Positions 17,297 through 26,596 are shown, numbered from the stretch's first letter. The stretch: 64,000 bases of DNA from Chitinophaga sancti (GCF_034087045.1 NZ_CP139247.1:7838001-7902000), one strand, 5' to 3'. Made by a program: numbers and translations. Notes: generated by a model from the letters alone, not told the origin.

Positions 17297-18175
17297 ATGA
17301 AGAAATTATCCCTATTACTGCTAATGGCATTTAATGCCGTAATTGTTCGTGGGCAAACTTTCCAGGAAGCAGCTGGCATTAAACTGAAAACTTCTGGTGT
17401 AACGAACCTGAATACACAATCAAACACAGATGTGAATGCCCCATTTATTTACAAAGGAAGCCTTGGCTCCAGCTTTCCTTTTTCGGATTCCAATCACTTG
17501 ATTTTACAGGGGGCACCAGGCCGTGAAATTGTATTGTCAACAGGCAGTACAAATAGTATTGCTTATAGATTAAGAATTGCCAGTAATGGTAAGGTAGGTT
17601 TGGGCGATACTTTGTATAACTCCAAACTGACAGTGAATGGGAATGTAAATATTGGCGGGGGAAGTTTTCTGGGGTATGCATTTACTGATACTTTTCACCT
17701 GGATGGTGTGACTAATCCACAACCTAATTATGGATTACGCTGGGCAGTGGATCCCTGGTATACAGCGCCTACTTTGCTGGTGAGCGGGTATGGAGGGATG
17801 AAGTTCTTTACAGCGTCTAAAGCAAGGATGGCGATTACTTCTGCAGGATATGTGGGGATTAATACGACTAGTCCGACGAGTGAATTGAGCGTGAATGGTA
17901 CGGTGACCGCGAAGAAGCTCAAGGTGACGCAGAGTGGATGGGCGGATTTTGTATTTGCGCCGGAGTATGAGTTGCCTTCTTTAGCGGCCACTGAAGCTTA
18001 TGTGAAAGCGCATAGGCATTTGCCGGGTGTACCGGATGCCGCAACTGTTGAAAAAGAAGGGCAGGATTTGGGAGAGATGAATAGGATCTTGTTGCAGAAG
18101 TTAGAAGAGTTGACACTACATCTGATTCAGCAACAGAAAGAAATAGAAGAATTGAAAGCGCTGATTAAGAAATAG
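17297..18175 (+). CDS. Secreted fibre-like surface protein
   Basis: A 292-residue protein with a signal peptide (MKKLSLLLLMAFNAVIVRGQ). A beta-rich body has repeats like those of phage tail fibres (RLRIASNGKVGLGDTLYNSKLTVNGNVNI, AITSAGYVGINTTSPTSELSVNG). It ends in a region typical of Bacteroidota secreted proteins (VTQSGWADFVFAPEYELPSL ... HRHLPGVPDA) with a C-terminal coiled coil (MNRILLQKLEELTLHLIQQQ...). Such proteins probably trimerise; function unknown. I start at MKKLSLL because that gives a normal signal peptide. It sits between two terminators, so it is monocistronic. Confidence 0.75.
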   Translation: MKKLSLLLLMAFNAVIVRGQTFQEAAGIKLKTSGVTNLNTQSNTDVNAPFIYKGSLGSSFPFSDSNHLILQGAPGREIVLSTGSTNSIAYRLRIASNGKVGLGDTLYNSKLTVNGNVNIGGGSFLGYAFTDTFHLDGVTNPQPNYGLRWAVDPWYTAPTLLVSGYGGMKFFTASKARMAITSAGYVGINTTSPTSELSVNGTVTAKKLKVTQSGWADFVFAPEYELPSLAATEAYVKAHRHLPGVPDAATVEKEGQDLGEMNRILLQKLEELTLHLIQQQKEIEELKALIKK

Positions 18176-18184
18176 GCAAAAGGT

Positions 18185-18216
18185 GGGTGTCTCATTCATA
18201 AAATGAGATGCCCTTT
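18185..18216 (+). terminator. Terminator of the fibre-like gene
   Basis: Stem gggtgtctcatt / aatgagatgccc (two G-T pairs) with a T6 tail, directly after the stop. Confidence 0.85.
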
Positions 18217-18278
18217 TTTCTTTTGGGGATGTTGCTTATCAAAGTGCCATCAGATTCTACATCTTATTACTACCGGTT

Positions 18279-18821
18279 TTATTCCAATCTCACCTCTCTC
18301 ACCGTTTCATTTCCAGGCAGATCTACCGCCACAATGATTAATTTTCCACCCGGTGGCAAACCCGCCGCCTTATAATACCAATCCACACCATTCCTGCCTA
18401 ATACCGCCTTTCCTTTTTCCAGTATGCTACCGGCTGTATCTACAATACGGATAGCCATTTCAGCTACCCTGAATTCATTCTTCGCTGTTACCACCACAGT
18501 CTCGTCTTCGAAGCGAATACGCTGGATTTCAGGAGAATTGTAAGCATCCTTTACAGCCATATTATAGGCATTCTGTCCAGGGCCTGCCAGGGACTTATAA
18601 TAGGCTTTTATCTCAGGATCTTTTATGATCGCTACTGCATAAGCTGCCGCAATCTTCATCTTATACCTGGCTTCCAGCTGCTTTTTTGTCGGTTTTTTCT
18701 TTGACGGACCGCGCTTCTTCGCTACAATAATCTGCCCGTTCCTTTCGTAAATCGTGATTTCATCGCCAAGGGAGCCCGTGACGGCCTGAAGGAGTAGGTT
18801 GTTGTCTTTAACAATAGCCAT
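18279..18821 (-). CDS. Uncharacterised Bacteroidota protein
   Basis: A 180-residue protein, no signal peptide. The N terminus MAIVKDNNLLLQAVTGSLGD...IYERNGQIIVAKKRGPS is followed by a Lys-rich stretch (KKRGPSKKKPTKKQ) and a helical segment, then a beta-rich C-terminal half with WYYKAAGLPPGGKLIIVAVD. I do not recognise a named family; the opening loosely resembles DUF6266-like proteins. I start at MAIVKDN because the upstream extension runs into the perfect hairpin at 18916-18954. Confidence 0.6.
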   Translation of the reverse strand: MAIVKDNNLLLQAVTGSLGDEITIYERNGQIIVAKKRGPSKKKPTKKQLEARYKMKIAAAYAVAIIKDPEIKAYYKSLAGPGQNAYNMAVKDAYNSPEIQRIRFEDETVVVTAKNEFRVAEMAIRIVDTAGSILEKGKAVLGRNGVDWYYKAAGLPPGGKLIIVAVDLPGNETVREVRLE

Positions 18822-18915
18822 AACAAACAATTTTGAGGTTATAGGATCAATATTAAAACCTTCTCCTGAATAATAGTACAGCTTTATCACTAAATGAGTA
18901 CTAATACGCCACTTA

Positions 18916-18954
18916 AAGGTCACCTCAATATCAAATCGATATTGAGGTGACCTT
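18916..18954. repeat. Perfect 17-bp inverted repeat
   Basis: Arms aaggtcacctcaatatc and complement (18916-18932, 18938-18954) with a 5-nt loop. It lies between the unknown gene's start and the M1 peptidase terminator. There is no T tail, so it may be an operator or a transcript-stabilising hairpin. Confidence 0.8.
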
Positions 18955-19002
18955 ATGATGCCCTTATAGTGTACTTATAATACACTAGTTTACCCGAATA
19001 AA

Positions 19003-19040
19003 AAGAGGGAGCCCCGGTTTAAAAGCCGGAACTCCCTCTT
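19003..19040 (-). terminator. Terminator of the M1 peptidase gene
   Basis: Stem aagagggag...ccgg with its complement and a T5 tail on the minus strand, 20 bp after the stop at 19060. Confidence 0.85.
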
Positions 19041-19059
19041 CCATTATTATTATTAAAAA

Positions 19060-20949
19060 TTACAACTTCAACGTATTGTTACTGCGGTTAATGTCTGCCA
19101 TGCGTAAGCTGGGATCGATCACTATTTCTCCTATATCACTCATTGGCGTATCAATCACTACATCGTATGTAGGGCTGGTCCACCTCCATGCATCATGCAC
19201 GGTTCGCATAATATTACCATCTTCATTGGGCTTTGTACCATACATCAGTGACAGCGGTATATAATGCATGAACTTCTTACCTGCCTTTGTCGTTACCAAC
19301 AAATCAATCGGCATTGGGAAGTTATCCACTCTGCGCAAACGAATTACTGTCTTGCTATTATCGTTGGTGAAAACCGTATCAATTCCATAGTCAATATGCT
19401 TCACAGAATAGACTAAGTATTGCTTGTACCAATCCAGTGCTATCCCACTCTCCTTCTCCATTTCACGAATGAAGTCATTTGGATTCGGATGTTTGAAACG
19501 CCAGTCTGAATAATAACGCAGCAATCCTTTATCCCTGTTCTCAGTACCGATTACATAACCTAACTGCTCTAAGAACACTGCGCCTTTATTGTACGCTGTC
19601 TGTGTATAACCATAGTTCGTATTGTAATGATCAGAATGGGTACTCATTGGCTCTTCAAACCCGCTTTTTACAAGGTTGTAATAGCCATTGTAAGACCCTT
19701 CCTGTGCAAATGATTCTTTGGTAGAATCCAATGTATGATACAATACATTGTTCTCTGCAAATGTTGTGAAACCTTCATCCATCCATGGATACAGGCTTTC
19801 GTTGGTACCCAGCATTCCCTGGTACCAGCTATGCATCCATTCATGCACACCCAATCCATATAATCCTTCCAGTTTACCATTGCCCATGATCAACGTAGCC
19901 ATGGGGTATTCCATACCACCATCGCCACCTTGAATAAAGCTAAAGCTCTTATAAGGATAAGGACCATAATGTGCTTTGATATATTCATATGCACGTGGGA
20001 TCATCTTTGCAAATGCAGGCCAGGTTTCCCTGGTGATATCATTCTCAATGTAGAAGAAGTGTGCGACAAAGCCATCTACCTGTTGGGTGATGTGCTTATA
20101 ATCAGGATCCGCTGCCCATACAAAATCATGTACGTTGTTTGCAATGAAATGCCAGTTCAGCTTCTCCCCTGCAGGACGGATTACTTTGGTGCCTGTCATT
20201 TCATATCCATAACCGATCTGGTTAGGATTCTGTAAATAGCCGGTAGCTGCAATCACGAATTTTTTGTCCATCGCAATCTTCACATCATAATCACCCCATA
20301 CACCGTAGAACTCACGTGCGATGTAAGGAGTGGCATGCCAGCCTTCGTAATCGTATTCACACATTTTAGGATACCACTGCGACATGGAGTAGTCTACACC
20401 TTCTGAATTATTACGGCCACTACGGCGGGTTTGCACCGGTACCTGTGCCTCAAATTCCATTTCGAAGGTAGTGGTGCTATGCGGCAGGATTGGCTTTTTC
20501 AGCGGTACTTCCAGGATGGTTTCCAGCATATTGAAAGGCTGTGGTACCCCATCACGTTTCAGTGAAAGCACATGCTGATAACCGGTTTGCTCTGGTGTGA
20601 ATTTAGAGATCCTATCTGCTACACGGTAATCCCAGTCTCTCCTTTCATTGCCTTTGGCGTCACGACCTATCACTGTTTTGCCCAGCTCACGGCTACGCAC
20701 ATCCATCATACTGCCAGGCTGAAACGCATTCCAGTAAAGGTGATAGAACACCTTGTACAATGTATCGGGTGAGTTATTGGTATACTCCAGTTTTTGCTTA
20801 CCTGTAAAACGGTTAGTGGTTGCATCTACATTTACATCCATAACATATTTTACCCGTTGTTGCCAACGGTCAGGCTGTGCCTGCGCAGGGACGAAACCTG
20901 CTGCCAACAGGCACACCATCAGGCCTTTAACTACTGACATGTGCTTCAT
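19060..20949 (-). CDS. M1 family metallopeptidase (secreted aminopeptidase)
   Basis: A 629-residue zinc aminopeptidase with a signal peptide (MKHMSVVKGLMVCLLAAGFVPAQAQ). The zinc site is GVHEWMHSW (HExxH) with the downstream glutamate in WMDEGFTTFAE. The exopeptidase motif is in the form GGDGGMEYPM (GxMEN-like), and the beta-sandwich N domain begins RVKYVMDVNVDATTNRFTGKQKLEY. It probably degrades peptides in the periplasm or at the surface. It lacks a T9SS C-terminal domain. A start at the fourth codon Met is equally plausible. Confidence 0.93.
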   Translation of the reverse strand: MKHMSVVKGLMVCLLAAGFVPAQAQPDRWQQRVKYVMDVNVDATTNRFTGKQKLEYTNNSPDTLYKVFYHLYWNAFQPGSMMDVRSRELGKTVIGRDAKGNERRDWDYRVADRISKFTPEQTGYQHVLSLKRDGVPQPFNMLETILEVPLKKPILPHSTTTFEMEFEAQVPVQTRRSGRNNSEGVDYSMSQWYPKMCEYDYEGWHATPYIAREFYGVWGDYDVKIAMDKKFVIAATGYLQNPNQIGYGYEMTGTKVIRPAGEKLNWHFIANNVHDFVWAADPDYKHITQQVDGFVAHFFYIENDITRETWPAFAKMIPRAYEYIKAHYGPYPYKSFSFIQGGDGGMEYPMATLIMGNGKLEGLYGLGVHEWMHSWYQGMLGTNESLYPWMDEGFTTFAENNVLYHTLDSTKESFAQEGSYNGYYNLVKSGFEEPMSTHSDHYNTNYGYTQTAYNKGAVFLEQLGYVIGTENRDKGLLRYYSDWRFKHPNPNDFIREMEKESGIALDWYKQYLVYSVKHIDYGIDTVFTNDNSKTVIRLRRVDNFPMPIDLLVTTKAGKKFMHYIPLSLMYGTKPNEDGNIMRTVHDAWRWTSPTYDVVIDTPMSDIGEIVIDPSLRMADINRSNNTLKL

Positions 20950-21094
20950 TTCCTAATACTATTTTGTTGTATGACAAATGCGGTACATACCCCGGTCAGG
21001 GTCTAAGCTGTAGGCCGCTTTATGCTTTCGATTAAACTTTTGCGTTTACGTGGGGAGATACTGCAAATCTCCTGCCTGTCATGAAGATACTGCG

Positions 21095-21793
21095 TTATTC
21101 TTCTTCTTCCTGTGCTTTTTTCCTGCCGGGAGCACCCTGTAAAATCAGTACGATTTCCCCTTTTATCCCTTTTTCCCTGAAGTAGTCATGTACTTCCTGC
21201 AGGGTACCTCTCTTATTTTCCTCGAACATCTTGGTCAGTTCACGGCTCACGCAGCATTGTCTGTCAGCGCCAAAGTAACCGATCATATCTTCGAGTGTTT
21301 TTACAAGGCGGTGTGGAGATTCATAAAATACGAGGGTACGTTCGTCTGTAGCCAGCTGTGTAAACAGCGTATGGCGGCCTTTCTTCAATGGCAGAAAGCC
21401 TTCAAAAGCAAACCGGGTCATAGGTATACCACTGTTGACCAGTGCCGGCACAAAAGCAGTAGCACCTGGCAGGCATTCCACAGGTACACCAGCACGTACA
21501 CATTCCCTCACCAGCAAAAATCCGGGATCAGATACACCGGGTGTGCCGGCGTCGGTGATCAGGGCCATTGTTTTGCCGGCCTGTAACTGTTGTAACAGGT
21601 GCTGCAATACCTTGTGCTCATTGTGCTGATGATAAGGAGTGATGGGTTTATTGATGTTGTAGTGCTTCAATAGCACACCAGAGGTGCGGGTATCTTCTGC
21701 CAGCACCAGGTCTGCCTCTTCCAGTACTTTTACAGCGCGGTAAGTAATATCGGCAAGATTGCCTATGGGAGATGGAACGAGATAAAGCTTCAT
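21095..21793 (-). CDS. rsmI: 16S rRNA (cytidine(1402)-2'-O)-methyltransferase RsmI
   Basis: A 232-residue tetrapyrrole-methylase-fold enzyme that methylates the ribose of C1402. Signatures: LYLVPSPIGNLADITYRA at the N terminus, LAEDTRTSGVLLKHY, ALITDAGTPGVSDPG and CLPGATAFVPALVNSG. It ends in a charged tail (GRKKAQEEEE), which is shorter than in E. coli. Together with rsmG it accounts for two 16S modifications near the decoding site. Confidence 0.96.
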   Translation of the reverse strand: MKLYLVPSPIGNLADITYRAVKVLEEADLVLAEDTRTSGVLLKHYNINKPITPYHQHNEHKVLQHLLQQLQAGKTMALITDAGTPGVSDPGFLLVRECVRAGVPVECLPGATAFVPALVNSGIPMTRFAFEGFLPLKKGRHTLFTQLATDERTLVFYESPHRLVKTLEDMIGYFGADRQCCVSRELTKMFEENKRGTLQEVHDYFREKGIKGEIVLILQGAPGRKKAQEEEE

Positions 21794-21862
21794 AAAGAAC
21801 GTATGGCGTATGAAATACCGGCAACATCCACCGGTAGTGCATCTTTCCTGAATAAAACACGT

Positions 21863-21914
21863 AAGGCTGACTTCTGGCAGCTAAAGTGAGCTTTAGCGCA
21901 TGAAAGTCAGCCTT
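21863..21914 (-). terminator. Branched hairpin after purS
   Basis: Outer arms aaggctgactt / aagtcagcctt enclose a second hairpin (ctaaag tga gctttag at 21881-21897), just beyond the purS stop. It has no strong T tail; probable terminator. Confidence 0.6.
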
Positions 21915-21923
21915 ATTAATTAT

Positions 21924-22169
21924 TTATTGAATAGTTACTTCAAAAGATTCCATTACCTGGTTGGCCAGCAGTTTCTGACAGGCGTTCTCAGCCAGGGTCT
22001 GTGCTTCTTCTTTTGTAGCAGCTTCTATATGCAGAATAATATGTTTCCCGATTCTCACATCATTGATCTGGGTAATGCCAAGATTCTTTAAACCACTCAT
22101 TACCGCTTTTCCCTGGGGATCCAGTAATTCTTTCAGTGGCATCACGTTGATATGTGCAGTAAACGTCAT
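21924..22169 (-). CDS. purS: Phosphoribosylformylglycinamidine synthase subunit PurS
   Basis: An 81-residue protein matching PurS, the small dimeric subunit that bridges PurL and PurQ in the fourth step of purine synthesis. Visible: INVMPLKELLDPQGKAVMSGLKNLG...INDVRIGKHI and the EEAQTLAENACQKLLAN helix before the final FEVTIQ strand. Its own promoter and terminator make it a single-gene unit; purL and purQ are not in the window. Confidence 0.92.
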   Translation of the reverse strand: MTFTAHINVMPLKELLDPQGKAVMSGLKNLGITQINDVRIGKHIILHIEAATKEEAQTLAENACQKLLANQVMESFEVTIQ

Positions 22170-22188
22170 TTTTTCTAAAATTTTGACG

Positions 22189-22196
22189 CAAACCTA
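22189..22196 (-). promoter_or_regulatory. Putative -7 box for purS
   Basis: TAGGTTTG on the minus strand, 19 bp before the purS ATG. Confidence 0.5.
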
Positions 22197-22253
22197 ATAC
22201 ATAAATCGCAAAAAACAAGCTGGGATTGTTTGAGGAGGGCTGTAGATGGTATT

Positions 22254-22351
22254 TTATAAGCCGAAGGAAATGGCTTTCCCTTCGGGGAAGCCATTTCCTT
22301 CGGCTTATAAATAAATATTGGCCGGCATGAAGCATGCCGGCCAATATTTAT
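22254..22351. repeat. Two adjoining long hairpins
   Basis: The first is a 27-bp stem with one G-T pair and a 3-nt loop (22254-22280 with 22284-22310). The second is a 19-bp perfect stem with a 3-nt spacer (22311-22329 with 22333-22351). They fill the gap between pssA and purS, both minus strand. Architecture matches 9268-9351, though the sequences differ. Confidence 0.9.
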
Positions 22352-22387
22352 ATGAAAAAAGAAATACTATTCAGGAAGAATTGCTAT

Positions 22388-23155
22388 TTACTTAGCTGTT
22401 GTAGCAGGACGTACCGCCGCTGATAATACGACATATAAAACAAATACAAACGGCACTGTTGCAAATTTTAATACTGGTATTGCCAATATTGCTAATATCA
22501 ACAGTAGAAACCGTGGCCAATTCTGTGAAAGATTGAAATTCCTGAACTTCATGCTCATCATCGGCATCTCTGCCACCATCAGGTAACAAAGCACTACTAT
22601 CATAATATACAGGAGCCAGATATTCTGCAGGTAATGCGCCAGGTTATATGGATTGTACAGCATAATTAATGGGAAAGACGCTACCAGCAATCCTACTGCC
22701 GGGGTAGGCACCCCAATGAAATTCTCTGACTGACGGGTGTCCAGGTTGAACTTAGCCAGGCGAAATGCTGCAAAACAAGGCACCAGCAAGGCCGGAGCCA
22801 GGTTGACATAAGATACGTCAAATACATCCGGCATCTGCATATAAGCACTACGCAACAAACGGAAGAAGATCATACCCGGCACTACACCAAACGTCACGAT
22901 ATCTGCCAGTGAATCCAGCTCCTTTCCAAATGGGGAACCTAGTTTCAACAGGCGTGCAGCCATCCCGTCCAGAAAATCAAATATCGCAGCCAGTACTACC
23001 AGCCCGGATGCCCAGTAGACAGGTGCAGGATTCGTTACGGCGTAGTCATGTCCATTGAATTCAGCGATGTATTGTGGTGCATGCAGGATGTAAATAATTG
23101 CCAGCGCTCCGCAAAACAAATTACCCAGTGTAAGGATGTTAGGAAGTTGTTTCAT
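22388..23155 (-). CDS. pssA: CDP-diacylglycerol-serine O-phosphatidyltransferase
   Basis: A 255-residue integral membrane enzyme making phosphatidylserine, the precursor of phosphatidylethanolamine. The CDP-alcohol phosphotransferase motif is intact: DFLDGMAARLLKLGSPFGKELDSLAD (DGxxAR...G...D...D, about residues 61-86). About seven hydrophobic segments follow the pattern of the family (LPNILTLGNLFCGALAIIYI, FLLLILAILAIPVLKF, FVFVLYVVLSAA). The start MKQLPNILTL is preferred over a Met 25 codons upstream because the -7 box lies within that extension. Confidence 0.95.
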   Translation of the reverse strand: MKQLPNILTLGNLFCGALAIIYILHAPQYIAEFNGHDYAVTNPAPVYWASGLVVLAAIFDFLDGMAARLLKLGSPFGKELDSLADIVTFGVVPGMIFFRLLRSAYMQMPDVFDVSYVNLAPALLVPCFAAFRLAKFNLDTRQSENFIGVPTPAVGLLVASFPLIMLYNPYNLAHYLQNIWLLYIMIVVLCYLMVAEMPMMSMKFRNFNLSQNWPRFLLLILAILAIPVLKFATVPFVFVLYVVLSAAVRPATTAK

Positions 23156-23178
23156 TGTAATAGTCCAGCAGGCTGTAT

Positions 23179-23186
23179 CAAAAGTA
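23179..23186 (-). promoter_or_regulatory. Putative -7 box for pssA
   Basis: TACTTTTG on the minus strand, 23 bp before the pssA ATG. Confidence 0.5.
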
Positions 23187-23335
23187 ATTTGGCGGCGCAG
23201 AGAATTGCATAAACAAAGGTGCTCCCCCATCAGGTATCCGGGTTAAACCGGGCAGGATTTTCTTTTGATACAACCTTGGTTCTGTATTTTTTGGTAAATC
23301 TAACGCTAATATTACGCAATAGCGTACATATTACC

Positions 23336-24628
23336 TTATTTTTTCATTAAAGATTCTATTTCATCAGCAGTGATAGGAATATTTTTCATCAGGTCTATAT
23401 TGCCTTTTGATGTTATCCACACGTTGTTTTCAATCCGTACCCCCATCTTCTCTTCTTCGATGTAGATACCTGGCTCAATGGTCAGTACGGCGCCATCAGG
23501 AATTGGCTGCCAGAAAGATGGCCCTAAATCGTGTACGCCTACACCCAGGTGATGGCTGATACCATGATACAGGTATTTGCGGTATGCAGGTGATTCAGGA
23601 TCCTGGTTTTTGATATCTTCTTCCTTCAGCAGGTTGATTTTTACGAACACTTTTCCTGCTTCTTCCCCCATCATTTCATGATATTTTGCAATGGTCAGTC
23701 CTGGCTTCAGGATTGATTTAGCATAGTTATGCAGGTGCAGGCAGGCATCGTATACTTCACGCTGACGGGGAGTGAATTTACCATTCACCGGTACGGTACG
23801 TGTCAGGTCTGCATTGTAACCACCATAAGCAGCACCGAAGTCCATCAGTACCAGTTCGCCGTCTTTACACTCCTGGTTGTTGGAAACATAGTGCAGGGTG
23901 CGGGCACGGTCGCCGCTGGCAATGATAGAAGTATAGGCTTCACCATCTGAACGGTTAGAAAGGAATTCGTGTATGATCTCTGCCTGAATTTCGTGCTCAT
24001 ATACACCTGGACGAATGAACCTGAACAGACGGCGAAGTGCCTTTTCTGTAATGTCAATCGCGGTTTGCAGTACTTTGATCTCTTCAGGTGTCTTAACTGC
24101 ACGCAGTTTTTTGAAAATAACAGCCGCTCTCAGGTAGTTGTGCAAAGGATAACGGGCACGCATTTCCTGTGCATAGCGATAATCCCTGACAGCAATGAGG
24201 CTGGATTTACGGTTATTCTCGTTGGTATTTAAATAGATATTAGTGGCTTCGTGAATCCAGGGTTGTAATAATCCATCCAGTACATCCAGCCAGATAACCG
24301 TAGCTATACCCGATACAGCCAGTGCCTCGTCTTTACGCAAACGGTAGCCATCCCATTTCTCTTTCAACTCATTTGGACGTACTAATACAAGCACTTCCCT
24401 GTACTTAGGATCCGGATTGTCCGGGTATAAAATGAGCATGGTATCCTCCTGCTCAACACCCGTCAACCAGTACAGGTCATGGTTTTGCTCGAATCTGTAT
24501 AAAGCGTCTCCATTGCTGGGCAACTCATCGTTGGAATTGATGATTGCAATGGAATTGGGTTGCATTTCCGCAATAAAGCGCTGGCGATTTTTGATGAAAA
24601 TCTGTGAATCCAGTGGCAAATTTTTCAT
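23336..24628 (-). CDS. pepP: Xaa-Pro aminopeptidase (aminopeptidase P family)
   Basis: A 430-residue dinuclear metallopeptidase that removes N-terminal residues preceding proline. The AMP_N domain is N-terminal (about 1-150, starting NLPLDSQIFIKNRQRF). In the pita-bread domain the metal ligands are visible in LMDFGAAYGGYNADLTRT (two Asp), HHLGVGVHDLG (His), LTIEPGIYIEEE (Glu) and VRIENNVWIT (Glu). No signal peptide, so cytoplasmic. Confidence 0.94.
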   Translation of the reverse strand: MKNLPLDSQIFIKNRQRFIAEMQPNSIAIINSNDELPSNGDALYRFEQNHDLYWLTGVEQEDTMLILYPDNPDPKYREVLVLVRPNELKEKWDGYRLRKDEALAVSGIATVIWLDVLDGLLQPWIHEATNIYLNTNENNRKSSLIAVRDYRYAQEMRARYPLHNYLRAAVIFKKLRAVKTPEEIKVLQTAIDITEKALRRLFRFIRPGVYEHEIQAEIIHEFLSNRSDGEAYTSIIASGDRARTLHYVSNNQECKDGELVLMDFGAAYGGYNADLTRTVPVNGKFTPRQREVYDACLHLHNYAKSILKPGLTIAKYHEMMGEEAGKVFVKINLLKEEDIKNQDPESPAYRKYLYHGISHHLGVGVHDLGPSFWQPIPDGAVLTIEPGIYIEEEKMGVRIENNVWITSKGNIDLMKNIPITADEIESLMKK

Positions 24629-24656
24629 AATTGATCCTATTGATTAAAACACGCGT

Positions 24657-24664
24657 CAAACCTA
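24657..24664 (-). promoter_or_regulatory. Putative -7 box for pepP
   Basis: TAGGTTTG on the minus strand, 28 bp before the pepP ATG. It is divergent from the pckA promoter. Confidence 0.5.
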
Positions 24665-24823
24665 CTGAAATTTTAGGAAGTAAAATTGAAGAGGTGAATA
24701 TGCGTGTACAATGGATGAGGATAAGTGTATTTACAGCCCATAATTAATTACTGTTTCCAGCAAAACAGCCCCGGCCATTTTAGAATTTGTCTAATTGAAC
24801 ATCCATTTAGCATCTATTTTTTC

Positions 24824-24831
24824 TAAATTTG
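24824..24831 (+). promoter_or_regulatory. Putative -7 box for pckA
   Basis: TAAATTTG, 77 bp before the pckA ATG. It gives a longer leader than most genes here, so pckA may be controlled post-transcriptionally. Confidence 0.5.
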
Positions 24832-24908
24832 CGTTAACAGAGGGCTATTAATTTGATAATTTCAAAAAAAGACGCAGCTTTGCTTTAACACACCAAAACA
24901 ATCTTACT

Positions 24909-26510
24909 ATGCAAGTTAGCAGCGTAAGGAACCCTGATGCTATCCTATCAGCTATAGGAATTGAGCATACAGCAGCTATCTATTATCAGACAGCACCTGC
25001 CGTGCTGGTGTCGCAAACACTGGCACGGAAACAGGGAGCCCTCACAGCCAACGGAGCCTTGTCCGTAAACACCGGGAAATTTACCGGCCGCTCTCCTAAA
25101 GATAAGTTCATCGTTAAAGATGCACTTACTACTGCAACAGTGAACTGGAATGACTTTAACATTCCCATGTCTGCCGATCATTTTGATGGGCTGTACCAAA
25201 AAATTACCGCCTATTTTAAGGGAAAAGAGATCTGGGTACGGGATTGCATTGCCTGCGCTGATCCTGCTTATCGCATCAATATCCAGGTAGTGACAGAAAC
25301 TCCCTGGGCCGACCTCTTTGCCTATAATATGTTCCTGCGTCCTTCCACCGAAGAACTGGAGGATCTGCATGCAGACTGGACCGTGATCCAGGCCCCTGGA
25401 TTCCTGGCAGATCCAGCTCTGGACGGAACCAGGCAGGAAAATTTTGCAGCCATTAGTTTTGAACGTAAAATAGTGCTGATTGGTGGTACGGCATATACCG
25501 GAGAAATCAAGAAAGGCATTTTCACCATACTTAATTATATACTACCACAAATGCATGGGGTATTGCCCATGCACTGCTCTGCCAACCAGGATGAGCAGGG
25601 AGATACGGCGATCTTCTTTGGATTGAGTGGTACAGGAAAAACCACCCTGAGCGCAGATCCTGCACGCAAACTGATAGGCGATGACGAGCATGGCTGGTCT
25701 TCCCATCATATCTTCAATTTCGAAGGTGGCTGTTATGCAAAGTGTATAGACCTGAGTGAAGAAAAGGAGCCGCAGATATTCAAAGCGATCCGCGAAGGTG
25801 CACTGCTGGAGAATGTCTCGTGTTACGAAGGGACTAATAAAGTAGACTTTGCCAATAAGTGTATAACTGAAAATACACGGGTATCTTATCCACTGGATTA
25901 TATTGACAATGCGGTCATTCCTTCAATAGGAAATATCCCTTCCAATATTTTCTTCCTGACCTGCGATGCATTTGGGGTATTACCTCCCATATCAAGACTG
26001 ACACCGGCACAGGCTATGTACCAGTTTATATCCGGCTATACAGCCAGGATAGCGGGTACAGAGACGGGGGTAACAGAACCCACTACTACTTTCAGCTCCT
26101 GTTTTGGTGCTCCGTTCCTGCCGCTGCACCCTGTGCAATATGCACAACTGCTGGGGCAGAAACTGAAAAAACAGGAAGTAGCGGTGTGGCTGATCAACAC
26201 CGGGTGGACAGGTGGTGCTTATGGCACTGGTCAGCGTATTTCATTGAAATATACCAGGGCGATGGTGTCTGCAGCGCTCAATGGCCAACTGGACAGGATT
26301 GCTTATAAAGATTTTCCACTCTTTGGCTTTGGTATACCGGAACATTGCCCGGGGGTACCGACAGAAATGCTGGATCCTCGCAATACCTGGGCTGATAAAG
26401 CGGCTTTTGACAAACAGGCGGCAGACCTCGCTAACAGGTTTGTACAAAACTTTAAAAAATATGCGGCCCAGGCTGATCCGGAAATTTTATCCGCATCTCC
26501 GAAAAATTGA
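24909..26510 (+). CDS. pckA: Phosphoenolpyruvate carboxykinase (ATP)
   Basis: A 533-residue enzyme that converts oxaloacetate and ATP to PEP, the first committed step of gluconeogenesis. Visible: substrate site TGRSPKDKFIV near residue 57, LPMHCSANQ, the P-loop GLSGTGKTTLSADP, the metal-binding IGDDEHGW, and C-terminal YTARIAGTETG and NTGWTGGAYGTGQRISL. Length matches the ATP-type family. It is a single-gene unit next to the divergent pepP. Confidence 0.98.
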   Translation: MQVSSVRNPDAILSAIGIEHTAAIYYQTAPAVLVSQTLARKQGALTANGALSVNTGKFTGRSPKDKFIVKDALTTATVNWNDFNIPMSADHFDGLYQKITAYFKGKEIWVRDCIACADPAYRINIQVVTETPWADLFAYNMFLRPSTEELEDLHADWTVIQAPGFLADPALDGTRQENFAAISFERKIVLIGGTAYTGEIKKGIFTILNYILPQMHGVLPMHCSANQDEQGDTAIFFGLSGTGKTTLSADPARKLIGDDEHGWSSHHIFNFEGGCYAKCIDLSEEKEPQIFKAIREGALLENVSCYEGTNKVDFANKCITENTRVSYPLDYIDNAVIPSIGNIPSNIFFLTCDAFGVLPPISRLTPAQAMYQFISGYTARIAGTETGVTEPTTTFSSCFGAPFLPLHPVQYAQLLGQKLKKQEVAVWLINTGWTGGAYGTGQRISLKYTRAMVSAALNGQLDRIAYKDFPLFGFGIPEHCPGVPTEMLDPRNTWADKAAFDKQAADLANRFVQNFKKYAAQADPEILSASPKN

Positions 26511-26588
26511 TTATATTACGCTCCTAAGCCTGCCTTTAAAATTTCCACTATTATTTATCAAGTTCTATATAGAGCAAGACAAGTTACC

Positions 26589-26596
26589 TAAATTTG
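26589..26596 (+). promoter_or_regulatory. Putative -7 box upstream of a gene-free transcript
   Basis: TAAATTTG, 78 bp beyond the pckA stop. No reading frame follows before the terminator at 26677-26712. No -33 TTTG is evident. Confidence 0.35.

Noticed and set aside
18822..18923. N-terminal extension of the unknown protein at 18279
   Set aside because: It runs into a perfect hairpin and reads like non-coding sequence; MAIVKDN is a natural start.
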